Shown: positions 25,056 to 33,398 of the stretch, in pieces | Numbering within the stretch: the stretch's first letter is position 1 | How the letters are laid out: the number at the start of each line of letters is the position of its first letter | Assembly: GCA_017443895.1 (NCBI GenBank) | Contig: JAFSXU010000023.1 | Span: 1-64,000 of the forward strand | Direction: 5' to 3' | Source: Clostridia bacterium | Lineage (GTDB): Bacteria; Bacillota; Clostridia; UBA1381 | Length of the DNA: 64,000 nucleotides | Notes under the pieces: generated by a model | Told to the model about the DNA's origin: nothing | What the model saw: only the letters and a program-made list of their open reading frames with translations | Databases searched by the model: none | Position numbers and translations under genes: made by a program

Positions 25056-25564
25056 ACATAGTATTAACAGGCTTTATGGCGTCGGGGAAAACAACCGTTG
25101 CAAGGGTGCTGGGCGAGCGGTTGGGATATGAGGTTATAGACACCGATAAGTTGATTGAGGACGGGGCAAAAAAGACGATAAACGAGATTTTTGCGCTTTA
25201 CGGCGAGGAATATTTCAGACGCCTTGAGAACGAGGCAATAAAAAATGTTTCGGATTTTGATAATAAAGTAATTGCAACAGGCGGCGGAGCGGTGCTTAAT
25301 CCCGATAATGTGAGCGAGCTTAGAAAAAACGGAATTATATTCAATTTAGCGCCCGATTTTAGCGTTATTGAGCAAAGAATTTCTGACGCATCAAAAACAA
25401 GACCGCTTATGCAGGGTCAGGAAATTGAAGCGATAAGAGAGCGGTTTATAAGCCGTCAGAAGTTTTATGATAACTGCGATTACAAAATACATATAGGCAT
25501 TGACACAACGCCCGATATGATAGCGGACAGGATAATTGAAATCTTTTCGGAAAAAAACAGGTAA
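25052..25564 (+). CDS. aroK: Shikimate kinase
   Basis: ATP-dependent phosphorylation of shikimate. The P-loop GFMASGKT is at residues 7-14, DTDKLIE binds shikimate and Mg, and GGGAVL and the lid arginine (ASKTRPLM) are present. I take the ATG at 25052 because it overlaps the aroE stop and follows GAGG; an upstream in-frame start would lie inside aroE. Length is 170 residues. Confidence 0.95.
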   Translation: MNIVLTGFMASGKTTVARVLGERLGYEVIDTDKLIEDGAKKTINEIFALYGEEYFRRLENEAIKNVSDFDNKVIATGGGAVLNPDNVSELRKNGIIFNLAPDFSVIEQRISDASKTRPLMQGQEIEAIRERFISRQKFYDNCDYKIHIGIDTTPDMIADRIIEIFSEKNR

Positions 25565-25650
25565 AAAATAAAATAATTGTGGAAAAATTAAAAAATATGT
25601 GATACAATAAACAAAATAGTATTTTTAATTCGGCGATGGAGGTAATAGTT

Positions 25651-26109
25651 ATGAATTTTGATAACATTTTTGACAAATTCAGAGGTTATGCGGATGTTGC
25701 GATGGATAAGGTGGGGAAAGCATCAAAAACTGCCGCATCAAAGACAGAGAATGTTGTTTCCCGCGCAAAAATACGCTTTTCCATAAACGAGGCGAATGAC
25801 AAGATTGACGAAATTTATAAACTTATGGGCAAGCGTTTGTATGAGCAGTATCTTGAGGATTTAATAACAGACCCCGATTTTGTGGATCAGTGCAAGAAGA
25901 TTGACGAGCTTAATAAGGATATTGATGAGCTAAATAGCGAGCTTACGGATTTAAGAGCGGTTGTAAAATGCGAATACTGCGGTGTTTATAACAAAATTGA
26001 GTCTACCTTCTGTTCAAAATGCGGAGCAAAGCTTACAAAGACACAAGAACCCGAGTCAAGCAATGATGACGGAGAGGAAGTTATCGAGGTTGATATAGCC
26101 GAGGACTAA
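25651..26109 (+). CDS. Zinc-ribbon protein with coiled coil
   Basis: A 152-residue protein of unknown function. The first ~100 residues are helical and charged (KIDEIYKLMGKRLYEQYLED, then KIDELNKDIDELNSELTDL), consistent with a coiled coil. A zinc ribbon follows with CEYC and CSKC at about residues 110-132. The tail is acidic. The ATG at 25651 follows GGAGG; the earlier in-frame ATG at 25636 overlaps that site. It is probably co-transcribed with the tail-anchored protein 31 nt downstream; the pair may form a membrane-associated complex (inference). Confidence 0.75.
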   Translation: MNFDNIFDKFRGYADVAMDKVGKASKTAASKTENVVSRAKIRFSINEANDKIDEIYKLMGKRLYEQYLEDLITDPDFVDQCKKIDELNKDIDELNSELTDLRAVVKCEYCGVYNKIESTFCSKCGAKLTKTQEPESSNDDGEEVIEVDIAED

Positions 26110-26140
26110 AATATACAGATAGAATGGGGAAAATACCGTT

Positions 26141-26899
26141 ATGGAAAATAAAGATATAAACATCAAGTCATATGACGGAACTGATGCATACTATGAGGGT
26201 ACGGATAAGGATTACGAGGATTTTTTAAAGAGTGTTGACGGAAACATAAATACCGAGGCATCGCCCGTATCCGATGAAGCAGGCGCAGGTGTGAGCGGTG
26301 AAACAATCAATATCAGGAGCGTTTTGGATAAGGTTAAGCAAAAGGCGGCAAAGCTTGTAAACGACTTTAAAACTGCGCAGACTGCAGACGAGGAGAGCGT
26401 ACCGCAGGAGGAAATCGTTTTTGACGAGGCAGACGATGATGTGGAAATCATTAAGGAAAATATAACTCTCGGCACAAAGTCGGCTAAGGAGCATATTAAA
26501 AATATCAGCGAGAGCGCAAAGCAAAAGCTTGACGGAATAATGTCAGCGCCGTCAGACCTTACGGATAAGATTGATAAAATGGCGTCAAAGCTCAATGAAA
26601 TTGAGGTAAAGCAGATTGAAGCAAAGAGCGATATGGATATAAATATCAAGGATATAGGCACAAGACTTGATACATTAACGGCCGAGGTGTCGGATGTGCA
26701 TCAGAGCGTAACTCTTGTTTCAAAGCTCAATGACCGTATGTTTGAGATTAAGAATGCACAGCAGAATATGAAAAAGGATTTCGAGGATTTAGAAACTGCT
26801 ATAACAACTCTTAAAAAGAAGCAGGTTACAACCGCAACCGTTATGAGCTTGCTAAGCATTGTTATAATAGTTCTTGAAATAGTAAATCTGTTATCATAA
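26141..26899 (+). CDS. Tail-anchored coiled-coil protein
   Basis: A 252-residue acidic protein without a recognised family. It has a low-complexity acidic N-terminus (residues ~1-100), long helical coiled-coil segments (about 110-225), and a single hydrophobic segment at the extreme C-terminus (MSLLSIVIIVLEIVNLLS). That layout predicts a cytoplasmic protein held in the membrane by its tail. The start has a weak site (GGGGAAAATACC). A terminator follows at 26902. Confidence 0.65.
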   Translation: MENKDINIKSYDGTDAYYEGTDKDYEDFLKSVDGNINTEASPVSDEAGAGVSGETINIRSVLDKVKQKAAKLVNDFKTAQTADEESVPQEEIVFDEADDDVEIIKENITLGTKSAKEHIKNISESAKQKLDGIMSAPSDLTDKIDKMASKLNEIEVKQIEAKSDMDINIKDIGTRLDTLTAEVSDVHQSVTLVSKLNDRMFEIKNAQQNMKKDFEDLETAITTLKKKQVTTATVMSLLSIVIIVLEIVNLLS

Positions 26900-26901
26900 A
26901 A

Positions 26902-26932
26902 ATTATGCTCCTTATAAAGGAGCATAATTTTT
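26902..26932 (+). terminator. Terminator of the two-gene unit
   Basis: ATTATGCTCCTT and AAGGAGCATAAT form a 12 bp stem with an ATA loop and a short T-run. Confidence 0.85.
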
Positions 26933-26954
26933 GCTTACGGCATTTAATAATAAT

Positions 26955-27176
26955 ATAAATTTTGGTTTATATGCGTAAGTGGGTATCACACATTGTAGGG
27001 CAGGGGCTTGCTCCTGCCGTATCCCCGATACCGTAAACAACGGTTGGAGCCTTTATAAATCGCAAAGCGATTTATAGGCGTGTTGCCGTTGCAGGCAACA
27101 ACGCCGTTGATAGAGCCCCAACCCTACACCTCATATCAATTAACGCTTTTTAATTGGTACGCTAAACCAAAATTTA
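26955..27176. repeat. Palindromic MITE-like element, copy C, with 63 nt insert
   Basis: The ends are ATAAATTTTGGTTTA (26955-26969) and TAAACCAAAATTTA (27163-27176). It is in the opposite orientation to copies A and B, judged by the GCGTACCA-containing end. It has a 63 nt insert at 27051-27113; without it the element is about 159 bp. It occupies most of the 340 nt gap and ends 63 nt before the next start codon. Confidence 0.87.
27051..27113. repeat. 63 nt nested palindromic insert in copy C
   Basis: It has the same length and almost the same sequence as the insert at 19836-19898 and also splits a GGAGC/AGCCCC loop. The loop of its second hairpin is GTTGCA instead of CTTAGA. Confidence 0.8.
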
Positions 27177-27239
27177 CCGTATGATTTTTTGTGTTAGATA
27201 TTATAATATATCGTAAAAATTTTCAGGAGGAATGTATCG

Positions 27240-29549
27240 GTGAATTTAAAATCAATAACACTAAATATATTTGGCACATTTCTTTTAACTGCAACCGTTG
27301 CATATGCAAGCGTGTTAGGCACGGTTGATAATGCGTGGACAACGGATATGGGTGCATACACCTATTTTCATCACACATCGTTTACCTCCTCATCGGTCGG
27401 CAAGCAAACGGAATCATACATTGAATACACTCCAAACGAGCAGGCAAAACCGATTGTTGTAAACGGCAGCAGTGTGTGGGGTACACGCACAATAAACGGT
27501 GCGGTATCGTATATGGAGGACAACGGCATAAGACCGATGGCAGGCATAAATGCGGACTATTTTTCCTTCACAACGGGTATACCCATGGGAAATGTCATAA
27601 TTGACGGTGAAATTGTATCGCTTGAAAATTTGGGGCAGGACGCTGTTGCTGTTCGCCGTGACGGAACTTCTTTTATTGACTGGTTTGATGTAAAAACCAC
27701 ACTCTCAAACGGAGAAAGAAGCGTTGGGGTGGACTGTATCAATAAATGGTATCAGAACGGTTTTAACACAATCTTTATGTTAAACGATAAGTTTTCGTCA
27801 AGAACGCATACAAACGGTGAAAATCTGTTTGTTATATGCACGCCTGTATCGGGTGGACTTAAAATAGGTGAAAACTACACCCTGCGTGTCGATGACAAGT
27901 TTGTATACAGCGGTGATGTTTCAATACCTGATGGCAAGGTTGTGTTTGTGATAGGCACAGGCGGAATAGAGGAGTGCTATACTCTTTTAAACGATGCAAA
28001 GATAGGCGATAATTTGTATGTAACAAATAACGCCTATGATAACGATAACGAAAAATGGAAAGATGTTGTATCGCTTGCAAGCTCCGTGGGCGGAAGAATT
28101 ATAAAAGACGGCGTTGTACAGGAGGTAACGGATAACGCTGCCGCACCGAGAACTGCGGTAGGGGTAAAGGCAGACGGGAGTGTGATTTTATACACACTTG
28201 ACGGCAGACAAAAAGGCTATAGCTACGGCGCGCAGATAAAAACCGTTGCAAAGAGGTTAGAGGAGCTTGGCTGTATTGATGCTATAAACTTTGACGGCGG
28301 TGGATCCACCTCCGTCGGCGCAGTATTCCCGGGACGCTCTGACTTTATGGTTATGAATAAGCCCTCAGACGGAAGTTTAAGGCAGGTTGCAAACTTTATG
28401 TTTATCCGTGACGACAGGGAAAGGTCGGGTATACCGTGGATAATAAATGTTTCCGAAAAGCAAAGCAGTGCTTATTTATCGGGCTTTGAAGAGGAATTTA
28501 TAGTAAATTCGGTTTATGATACCGCAAACTTTAAAATAGAAAATCCAAGCATAGTATACGATATTATAAATAACGGAACATCAAGCTATGTGCATGATGA
28601 AAATAAATATTCACTGCACGGCGAGGGAACGACAACCGTAAGCATAAAATCGGGCGATGCAAAATATGAGCGTGAGCTGTCTGTTTATGAAACGCCCGAC
28701 AGAATAACCGTGTTTAACAGTGCAGACTGGCATGAGGTAAAATCTGTTTATACCGAGGCGAATGAAGAGCTGACACTTGATTTGGCAGCGGCGGCATATG
28801 TTGGCGATACGGAGCTTAATGAATATGATACGCTGTTTAATTGGTCTGTAGAGGGCAATATTGGCACGATAAACGAAAACGGCTTATTTACCTTATCAGA
28901 TACACATAATGAAACGGGAAAGATTATAGTCACAAAAGGGAATTGCTATGTTGAAATTCCTGTAACAATAGCAGATTATCCAAGCTATAACCCATTTTCC
29001 GATACAAACGGACACTGGGCGCAGGATATACTTAATAAGATGTATGCAAACGGCATTATAAAGGGTATAAACGACAGCGGACGCATGAATTTCTATCCCG
29101 ATAACGATATGACAAGGAACGAGTTTGCAACAATTGTTTGTAATTATTTAGGTGCTGATACATCTAAATATGCAGATACCAAATTGACCTTTACCGATGC
29201 GGAGGAAATAGCGCCGTGGGCGTTAAATATTGTAAAAACGGCTCTGAGTATGGAAATTATGAACGGCAAGAGCAATGATAACGGCAAAACCTTCTTCTTT
29301 GCAGGCGAGGATAAAATAACGCGTGCCGAGGCAATGACAATTTTAGGAAGAACACTAAAGAATTTAAAAACCGCAGATGTAACCTTTGCCGATAAGGATG
29401 AAATCCCAAGTTGGGCGGCGGACTATGTATCGGGACTTGTAAAAATGGGTGTTGTAAACGGCTATGAGGATAATACCATAAAGCCAAACGCTAATGTGAA
29501 ACGAAGCGAAGCGGTTACGATGCTTTATAAATTGCAGGACAGAGAATAA
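27240..29549 (+). CDS. Secreted phosphodiester glycosidase (NAGPA-like) with SLH domains
   Basis: A 769-residue exported protein. An N-terminal signal peptide (residues 1-23) is followed by an NAGPA/DUF2233-type domain (about 85-390; GINADYFSF, INFDGGGSTSVG), a fold that cleaves N-acetylglucosamine-1-phosphodiester linkages in characterised members. Beta-sandwich segments follow (about 400-575), and three S-layer homology domains close the protein (about 580-769; FSDTNGHWAQDI, FTDAEEIAPWA, FADKDEIPSWA). SLH domains bind pyruvylated wall polymers, so the enzyme is probably displayed on the cell wall. The GTG start follows AGGAGG with 9 nt spacing. Natural substrate unknown. Confidence 0.85.
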   Translation: MNLKSITLNIFGTFLLTATVAYASVLGTVDNAWTTDMGAYTYFHHTSFTSSSVGKQTESYIEYTPNEQAKPIVVNGSSVWGTRTINGAVSYMEDNGIRPMAGINADYFSFTTGIPMGNVIIDGEIVSLENLGQDAVAVRRDGTSFIDWFDVKTTLSNGERSVGVDCINKWYQNGFNTIFMLNDKFSSRTHTNGENLFVICTPVSGGLKIGENYTLRVDDKFVYSGDVSIPDGKVVFVIGTGGIEECYTLLNDAKIGDNLYVTNNAYDNDNEKWKDVVSLASSVGGRIIKDGVVQEVTDNAAAPRTAVGVKADGSVILYTLDGRQKGYSYGAQIKTVAKRLEELGCIDAINFDGGGSTSVGAVFPGRSDFMVMNKPSDGSLRQVANFMFIRDDRERSGIPWIINVSEKQSSAYLSGFEEEFIVNSVYDTANFKIENPSIVYDIINNGTSSYVHDENKYSLHGEGTTTVSIKSGDAKYERELSVYETPDRITVFNSADWHEVKSVYTEANEELTLDLAAAAYVGDTELNEYDTLFNWSVEGNIGTINENGLFTLSDTHNETGKIIVTKGNCYVEIPVTIADYPSYNPFSDTNGHWAQDILNKMYANGIIKGINDSGRMNFYPDNDMTRNEFATIVCNYLGADTSKYADTKLTFTDAEEIAPWALNIVKTALSMEIMNGKSNDNGKTFFFAGEDKITRAEAMTILGRTLKNLKTADVTFADKDEIPSWAADYVSGLVKMGVVNGYEDNTIKPNANVKRSEAVTMLYKLQDRE

Positions 29550-29579
29550 ACGGTTTATAGCAGATGATTTGTTTTCAAA

Positions 29580-29622
29580 TTTGGGGCTTATGCTTTTGCA
29601 AAAGCCCCAAAAATTTTTTTTA
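29580..29622 (+). terminator. Terminator of the SLH glycosidase gene
   Basis: TTTGGGGCTT and AAGCCCCAAA form a stem followed by a run of at least seven Ts. Confidence 0.9.
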
Positions 29623-29709
29623 TTATTTTTATCATTTTAAGCTTGGTTTAAGAAACATATGCTAAAATCCTGACTAAGATAAAAAACTTAGGGAAGGGAC
29701 TGATATGAA

Positions 29710-32013
29710 ATGACAAAAAAACCAATACTTATGCTTATTGTAACTATGGTAAGCGGACTTATAAGCACAGCTTCGGCTTTTGCATATTCAGCGCAGATAA
29801 CATATTCAGACGGATATGTAAGCGCAAGCGAGAGCGGAACGCTGATAGTTTCAAGCTATAACGATGACGGAACACTTGCAAATGTCAGTATGTCCGAGCT
29901 TAGTGCAAATGAGCCTGTGGCAGTAGATGCAAACGAGGGCGATACGATAATGCTCTGGGACAGTGCGGATAATATGACACCGTTATCGGAAAAATATGTG
30001 GTATCGGAAGAAGATTTGGGCGACGGAATAATCCACTTAAACGGCACATCTATTGATGCAACCGGTGTTGCGGGAGTTACGGTCAGCGGTACTACCGTTA
30101 CAATAACCGAGGCAGGCGACTACACTATAGAGGGCACTTTGTCAGACGGACAGATTGTTGTAGAAACCGCCACAAAATCCGATGTGGTTACATTAAACCT
30201 TGATAATGTATCGGTAACATCATCAACGGGCAATGCATTAAATGCAACAAAGGGCGAGGTTACTCTTTCAAATGTATCGGGCAGTACATCAAGTTTTATA
30301 AGCACATATGAAACTGATACCGATACGGGTGTCGGCATATACTCAAAGAACGACCTTACCATAAAGGGTGCAGATGCCAATACAAAAATAATTGCCCAGT
30401 CAACTGCAGGCAACGGTATCCGTTGTAAGGCAGACCTTGAGATAGGAACGGGCGATTTGGAGGTAAGCGCAGGCAATAACGGTATAAAGGGCGATGAGAG
30501 TGTAAAGATAACAAAAAAAGCAGGTAATATTACAGTAACGGCTGTGGGCGACGCGATAAAAACAGATGCTATTGACAGCGACACTTTAGAGCTTGATACA
30601 AACAGCTCATATGCTCCTAAGGGTACGGTTACAATAAACGGCGGTACACTTAACTTAACCTCTCAAACAGGCGACGGAATACAGGCAGATTACGGCGTTA
30701 TAATAGCAAATTCGCCAAGCATTACCATAAATTCCCAAACCGAGGGCATAAAGGCAAATACCACAAGTGCTGATGCATGGTACTATACAGACGAAACCCA
30801 AGCCGAGACCGCAACGGTTGAAGGATATGTGGAGATTAAAGGCGGATATATTAACATTACATCAGGCGAGGACGGTATAAAGGGTGCAGACTATGTAAAT
30901 GTTACGGACGGTGATATAACGATAGTATCCGCACTTGACGGTATACAGTCGGGTGTTGACTATACCGACAGTGACGGTAACACTGCATACACAAACGGCG
31001 ATATAAATATAAGCGGCGGCACATTTGATATAACAACAAACGGCGGTGCATCGGGCAGTGCGACTGAAAACAGCGCAAAAGGCATAAAAGCGGTTGATGC
31101 AATTATTATATCGGGCGGAGACTTCAATATTAACAGTTATGATGATGCAATTCATTCAAATTACACCGTGGATATAACAGGCGGTAATTTTGAGATTGCA
31201 ACAAGTGATGACGGTGTTCATGCCGATTACTATCTTACAATGGGTACAGAGGGCGGCACTGACGATGACTATACAATGAACATCTCAACAAGCTATGAAG
31301 CTCTTGAAGGCTCGGTTATAGCATATCTTAGCGGAACAACCACGCTCTATGCTACAGACGACGGCATAAACGCAGCAGGCGATTATGAGGAGAACGGAAC
31401 ATACCACGAAACCACCTCAACATCATCGTCTGGCTCACAGACACAGCCAAGCTTTGGAGGCGGCGGAAGACCGGGCAACCCGGGCGGCGGAAACGGCGGA
31501 CCAAACCAAGGCATGGACGACAGCTCCGATTACGGAATGTTATATATAAAGGGCGGTATGCTATACCTTGTTGCAAACGGCGACGGACTTGACTCAAACG
31601 GAAGCATACTTATGAGCGATGGCACAGTTGTTGTAAACGGTACAACACAGGGCGGAAACGGTGTGTTTGACAAGGGCGATGCAAGCGGTTCGTACTTCAA
31701 GGTAACGGGCGGAACTTTAATAGGCTTTGGCACGACCGATATGCAGGATAATCCTACCGTATCGGGACAGGGGTATCTTAGCACAACAACAAGCCTTACA
31801 AAGGGAACATTAAAGAATATCAAGCTAAATTCAAGCACATACCTTGGTATAATCCCTGAAATAACCCTTTCAAGAGCAATGCTGTTTGTTACAACTCCCG
31901 AAATGACATCGGGAAGCGGTTCGGTATATTCGGGAAGCGTAAGCTATTCCGATACCGATAAGGTGCTTGGCAGAACAAATAATAATACATGGTACGGTAT
32001 TTATAAAAAGTAA
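29710..32013 (+). CDS. Cthe_2159-like (DUF4353) carbohydrate-binding beta-helix protein
   Basis: A 767-residue exported protein with a signal peptide (residues 1-25, cleavage near AFA). The core resembles the Cthe_2159/DUF4353 family, a polygalacturonate-binding beta-helix first described in Clostridium thermocellum: TITEAGDYTIEGTLSDGQIVV, then many INGGTLNLTSQTGDGIQAD-like rungs. A Gly/Pro/Asn-rich linker (about residues 585-610) precedes the last rungs. Such proteins have cellulose- or pectin-binding, metal-dependent properties rather than proven catalysis. No SLH or sortase motif is seen. A two-codon frame (ATG AAA TGA) overlaps just before the real ATG at 29710. The gene sits among other polysaccharide-related exported proteins. 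Confidence 0.82.
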   Translation: MTKKPILMLIVTMVSGLISTASAFAYSAQITYSDGYVSASESGTLIVSSYNDDGTLANVSMSELSANEPVAVDANEGDTIMLWDSADNMTPLSEKYVVSEEDLGDGIIHLNGTSIDATGVAGVTVSGTTVTITEAGDYTIEGTLSDGQIVVETATKSDVVTLNLDNVSVTSSTGNALNATKGEVTLSNVSGSTSSFISTYETDTDTGVGIYSKNDLTIKGADANTKIIAQSTAGNGIRCKADLEIGTGDLEVSAGNNGIKGDESVKITKKAGNITVTAVGDAIKTDAIDSDTLELDTNSSYAPKGTVTINGGTLNLTSQTGDGIQADYGVIIANSPSITINSQTEGIKANTTSADAWYYTDETQAETATVEGYVEIKGGYINITSGEDGIKGADYVNVTDGDITIVSALDGIQSGVDYTDSDGNTAYTNGDINISGGTFDITTNGGASGSATENSAKGIKAVDAIIISGGDFNINSYDDAIHSNYTVDITGGNFEIATSDDGVHADYYLTMGTEGGTDDDYTMNISTSYEALEGSVIAYLSGTTTLYATDDGINAAGDYEENGTYHETTSTSSSGSQTQPSFGGGGRPGNPGGGNGGPNQGMDDSSDYGMLYIKGGMLYLVANGDGLDSNGSILMSDGTVVVNGTTQGGNGVFDKGDASGSYFKVTGGTLIGFGTTDMQDNPTVSGQGYLSTTTSLTKGTLKNIKLNSSTYLGIIPEITLSRAMLFVTTPEMTSGSGSVYSGSVSYSDTDKVLGRTNNNTWYGIYKK

Positions 32014-32041
32014 ATCAGATATTATTATATCTTTCTTATAA

Positions 32042-32083
32042 AAAAATAGTCTCGTTTTGAATTTCAAAACGGGGCTATTTTGC
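32042..32083. terminator. Bidirectional terminator
   Basis: AAAATAG..CGTTTTGA and TCAAAACG..CTATTTT form an imperfect hairpin between the convergent genes, with T-rich ends on both strands. It overlaps the last codons of the amidase gene. Confidence 0.75.
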
Positions 32084-33001
32084 TAACAGCTCGCATATAA
32101 ACCTGTCTACGCCTTGTGCAATGGCTTTTCCTATCGTATCGGAATAATTGTTTAAAATCTCAAAATCGCTTTCATTGTCATAAAAACCAATCTCTAAATA
32201 TCCGCATATAACGGGGCATTTACAAAATGCCACAAGCTCCGGCTCATAGGTTATGGGCGGATTTTTCTTTAACGGTGTATTGTTTGCAATTTCATCGTTT
32301 ACATACATACCCAAGGTATTACTAAACCCCACATAATTATCGGGGATTTCGGGGTGGTCATATTCGCCTCTCAAAGCAATATATGATGTTCCGCTTCCAC
32401 TCCCTGCGTTTGAGTGTATGCAAAGATAAACAAGAGCGTCGGGAGATTTTGATGTGTCATTATCGGGATAACAGTATGAAAGCCGTTTTGTGATTGACGG
32501 ATTTTCGTCATTTGTTTCCCTTGTAAGCCGTATTGTATAGCCAAGCTCCTCAAGGTATCGCTTTGCACTTAGCGTATTATTAAGATTTATTTCAGGCTCA
32601 TATAGCCTATCCGAATTTACTATGGGGTACCAGCAAGTGCCGTTTGGCGTTACCCTGCCGCTGCACCCAACCCCCATACAGTCGTCTGTTTTTTTGCCAA
32701 ACTTAAAATGTCGCCAGTCGCCCCACTCTCCGTTATAATATGTCCAGCCTGAGCTTTCTTTTTCATCATCGCTCATCTGTGACGATGCTTTCCCATGCCC
32801 TGCATCAAGCACTATTATAATATCACTCCTGTTAAAATCGGGAGTGTTTGCTAAGGTTTTATCTGTCGGCATAGCCGTTACAGCAGGTGTAGGGGAGCTT
32901 TGGGCGGTACTTTGGTTTTTTGAACCGCTCTTTAAAAGAACTATAAATACTGTCAACAACGCAATAATTATAAAAAACTCAAAAACAGCAATTTTTTTCA
33001 T
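32075..33001 (-). CDS. N-acetylmuramoyl-L-alanine amidase (Amidase_3)
   Basis: A 308-residue cell-wall hydrolase cutting the bond between N-acetylmuramic acid and L-alanine. One N-terminal membrane segment (VFEFFIIIALLTVFIVLL) and a Ser/Thr/Pro linker place the catalytic domain outside the cell. Zinc ligands and catalytic residues are visible as DAGHGK, the glutamate in YEPEINLNNT, CIHSNAGSG, and the late LEIGFYDN. A ~50-residue insert with GWTYYNGEWGDWRHF and two cysteines lies between the first two motifs, longer than in simple Amidase_3 proteins. The gene is convergent with the DUF4353 gene. Confidence 0.88.
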   Translation of the reverse strand: MKKIAVFEFFIIIALLTVFIVLLKSGSKNQSTAQSSPTPAVTAMPTDKTLANTPDFNRSDIIIVLDAGHGKASSQMSDDEKESSGWTYYNGEWGDWRHFKFGKKTDDCMGVGCSGRVTPNGTCWYPIVNSDRLYEPEINLNNTLSAKRYLEELGYTIRLTRETNDENPSITKRLSYCYPDNDTSKSPDALVYLCIHSNAGSGSGTSYIALRGEYDHPEIPDNYVGFSNTLGMYVNDEIANNTPLKKNPPITYEPELVAFCKCPVICGYLEIGFYDNESDFEILNNYSDTIGKAIAQGVDRFICELLAK

Positions 33002-33183
33002 AACCGCACCTCCGCCTGTTTTTGTTTACATAATATCACACAGATTTTGTATTTTCAATAAAATTTCTAAAATCAATAGACTTTCTACTGCTAAAATTGT
33101 CCAACCCAAATAAACATCTGTCTTATTCACTAAAAATAAACATAACTTTCCAATAAAAACTATGCAAAATATACATTTATTGC

Positions 33184-33212
33184 TTTACAAGTCAGAATTT
33201 ATCTGTTATAAT
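33184..33212 (+). promoter_or_regulatory. Promoter of the GH43 gene
   Basis: TTTACA at 33184-33189 and TATAAT at 33207-33212 have a 17 bp spacer. The leader of about 180 nt that follows contains a GTCTGAAT-AA-ATTCAGAC hairpin at 33271-33288 and three GGTAAG repeats. Nothing else was recognised in the 397 nt gap. Confidence 0.78.
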
Positions 33213-33398
33213 TATAATAACTGTTTATGTGAAAAAATCAGATTAGAATACACAAAAAAAGGAGAGGTAAGTCTGAATAAATTCAGACAGGTAAGAGGTA
33301 AGAAGGAATGGTGAATAAGTAAGGTACAAAATGTTGTCATTTTGGCTTATCTTATATTCATTGTCATAAATATACCTCGGAAAGGAATGGTTATAAAG

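Noticed and set aside
30862-31155. Minus-strand frames within the DUF4353 and SLH beta-helix genes
   Set aside because: Repetitive low-stop sequence in Thr/Asn/Gly-rich genes creates long antisense frames; none has a ribosome binding site or plausible protein composition.
33213-33398. GH43 gene leader considered as a riboswitch
   Set aside because: Only one small hairpin and purine-rich GGTAAG repeats are seen; no aptamer pattern was recognised.
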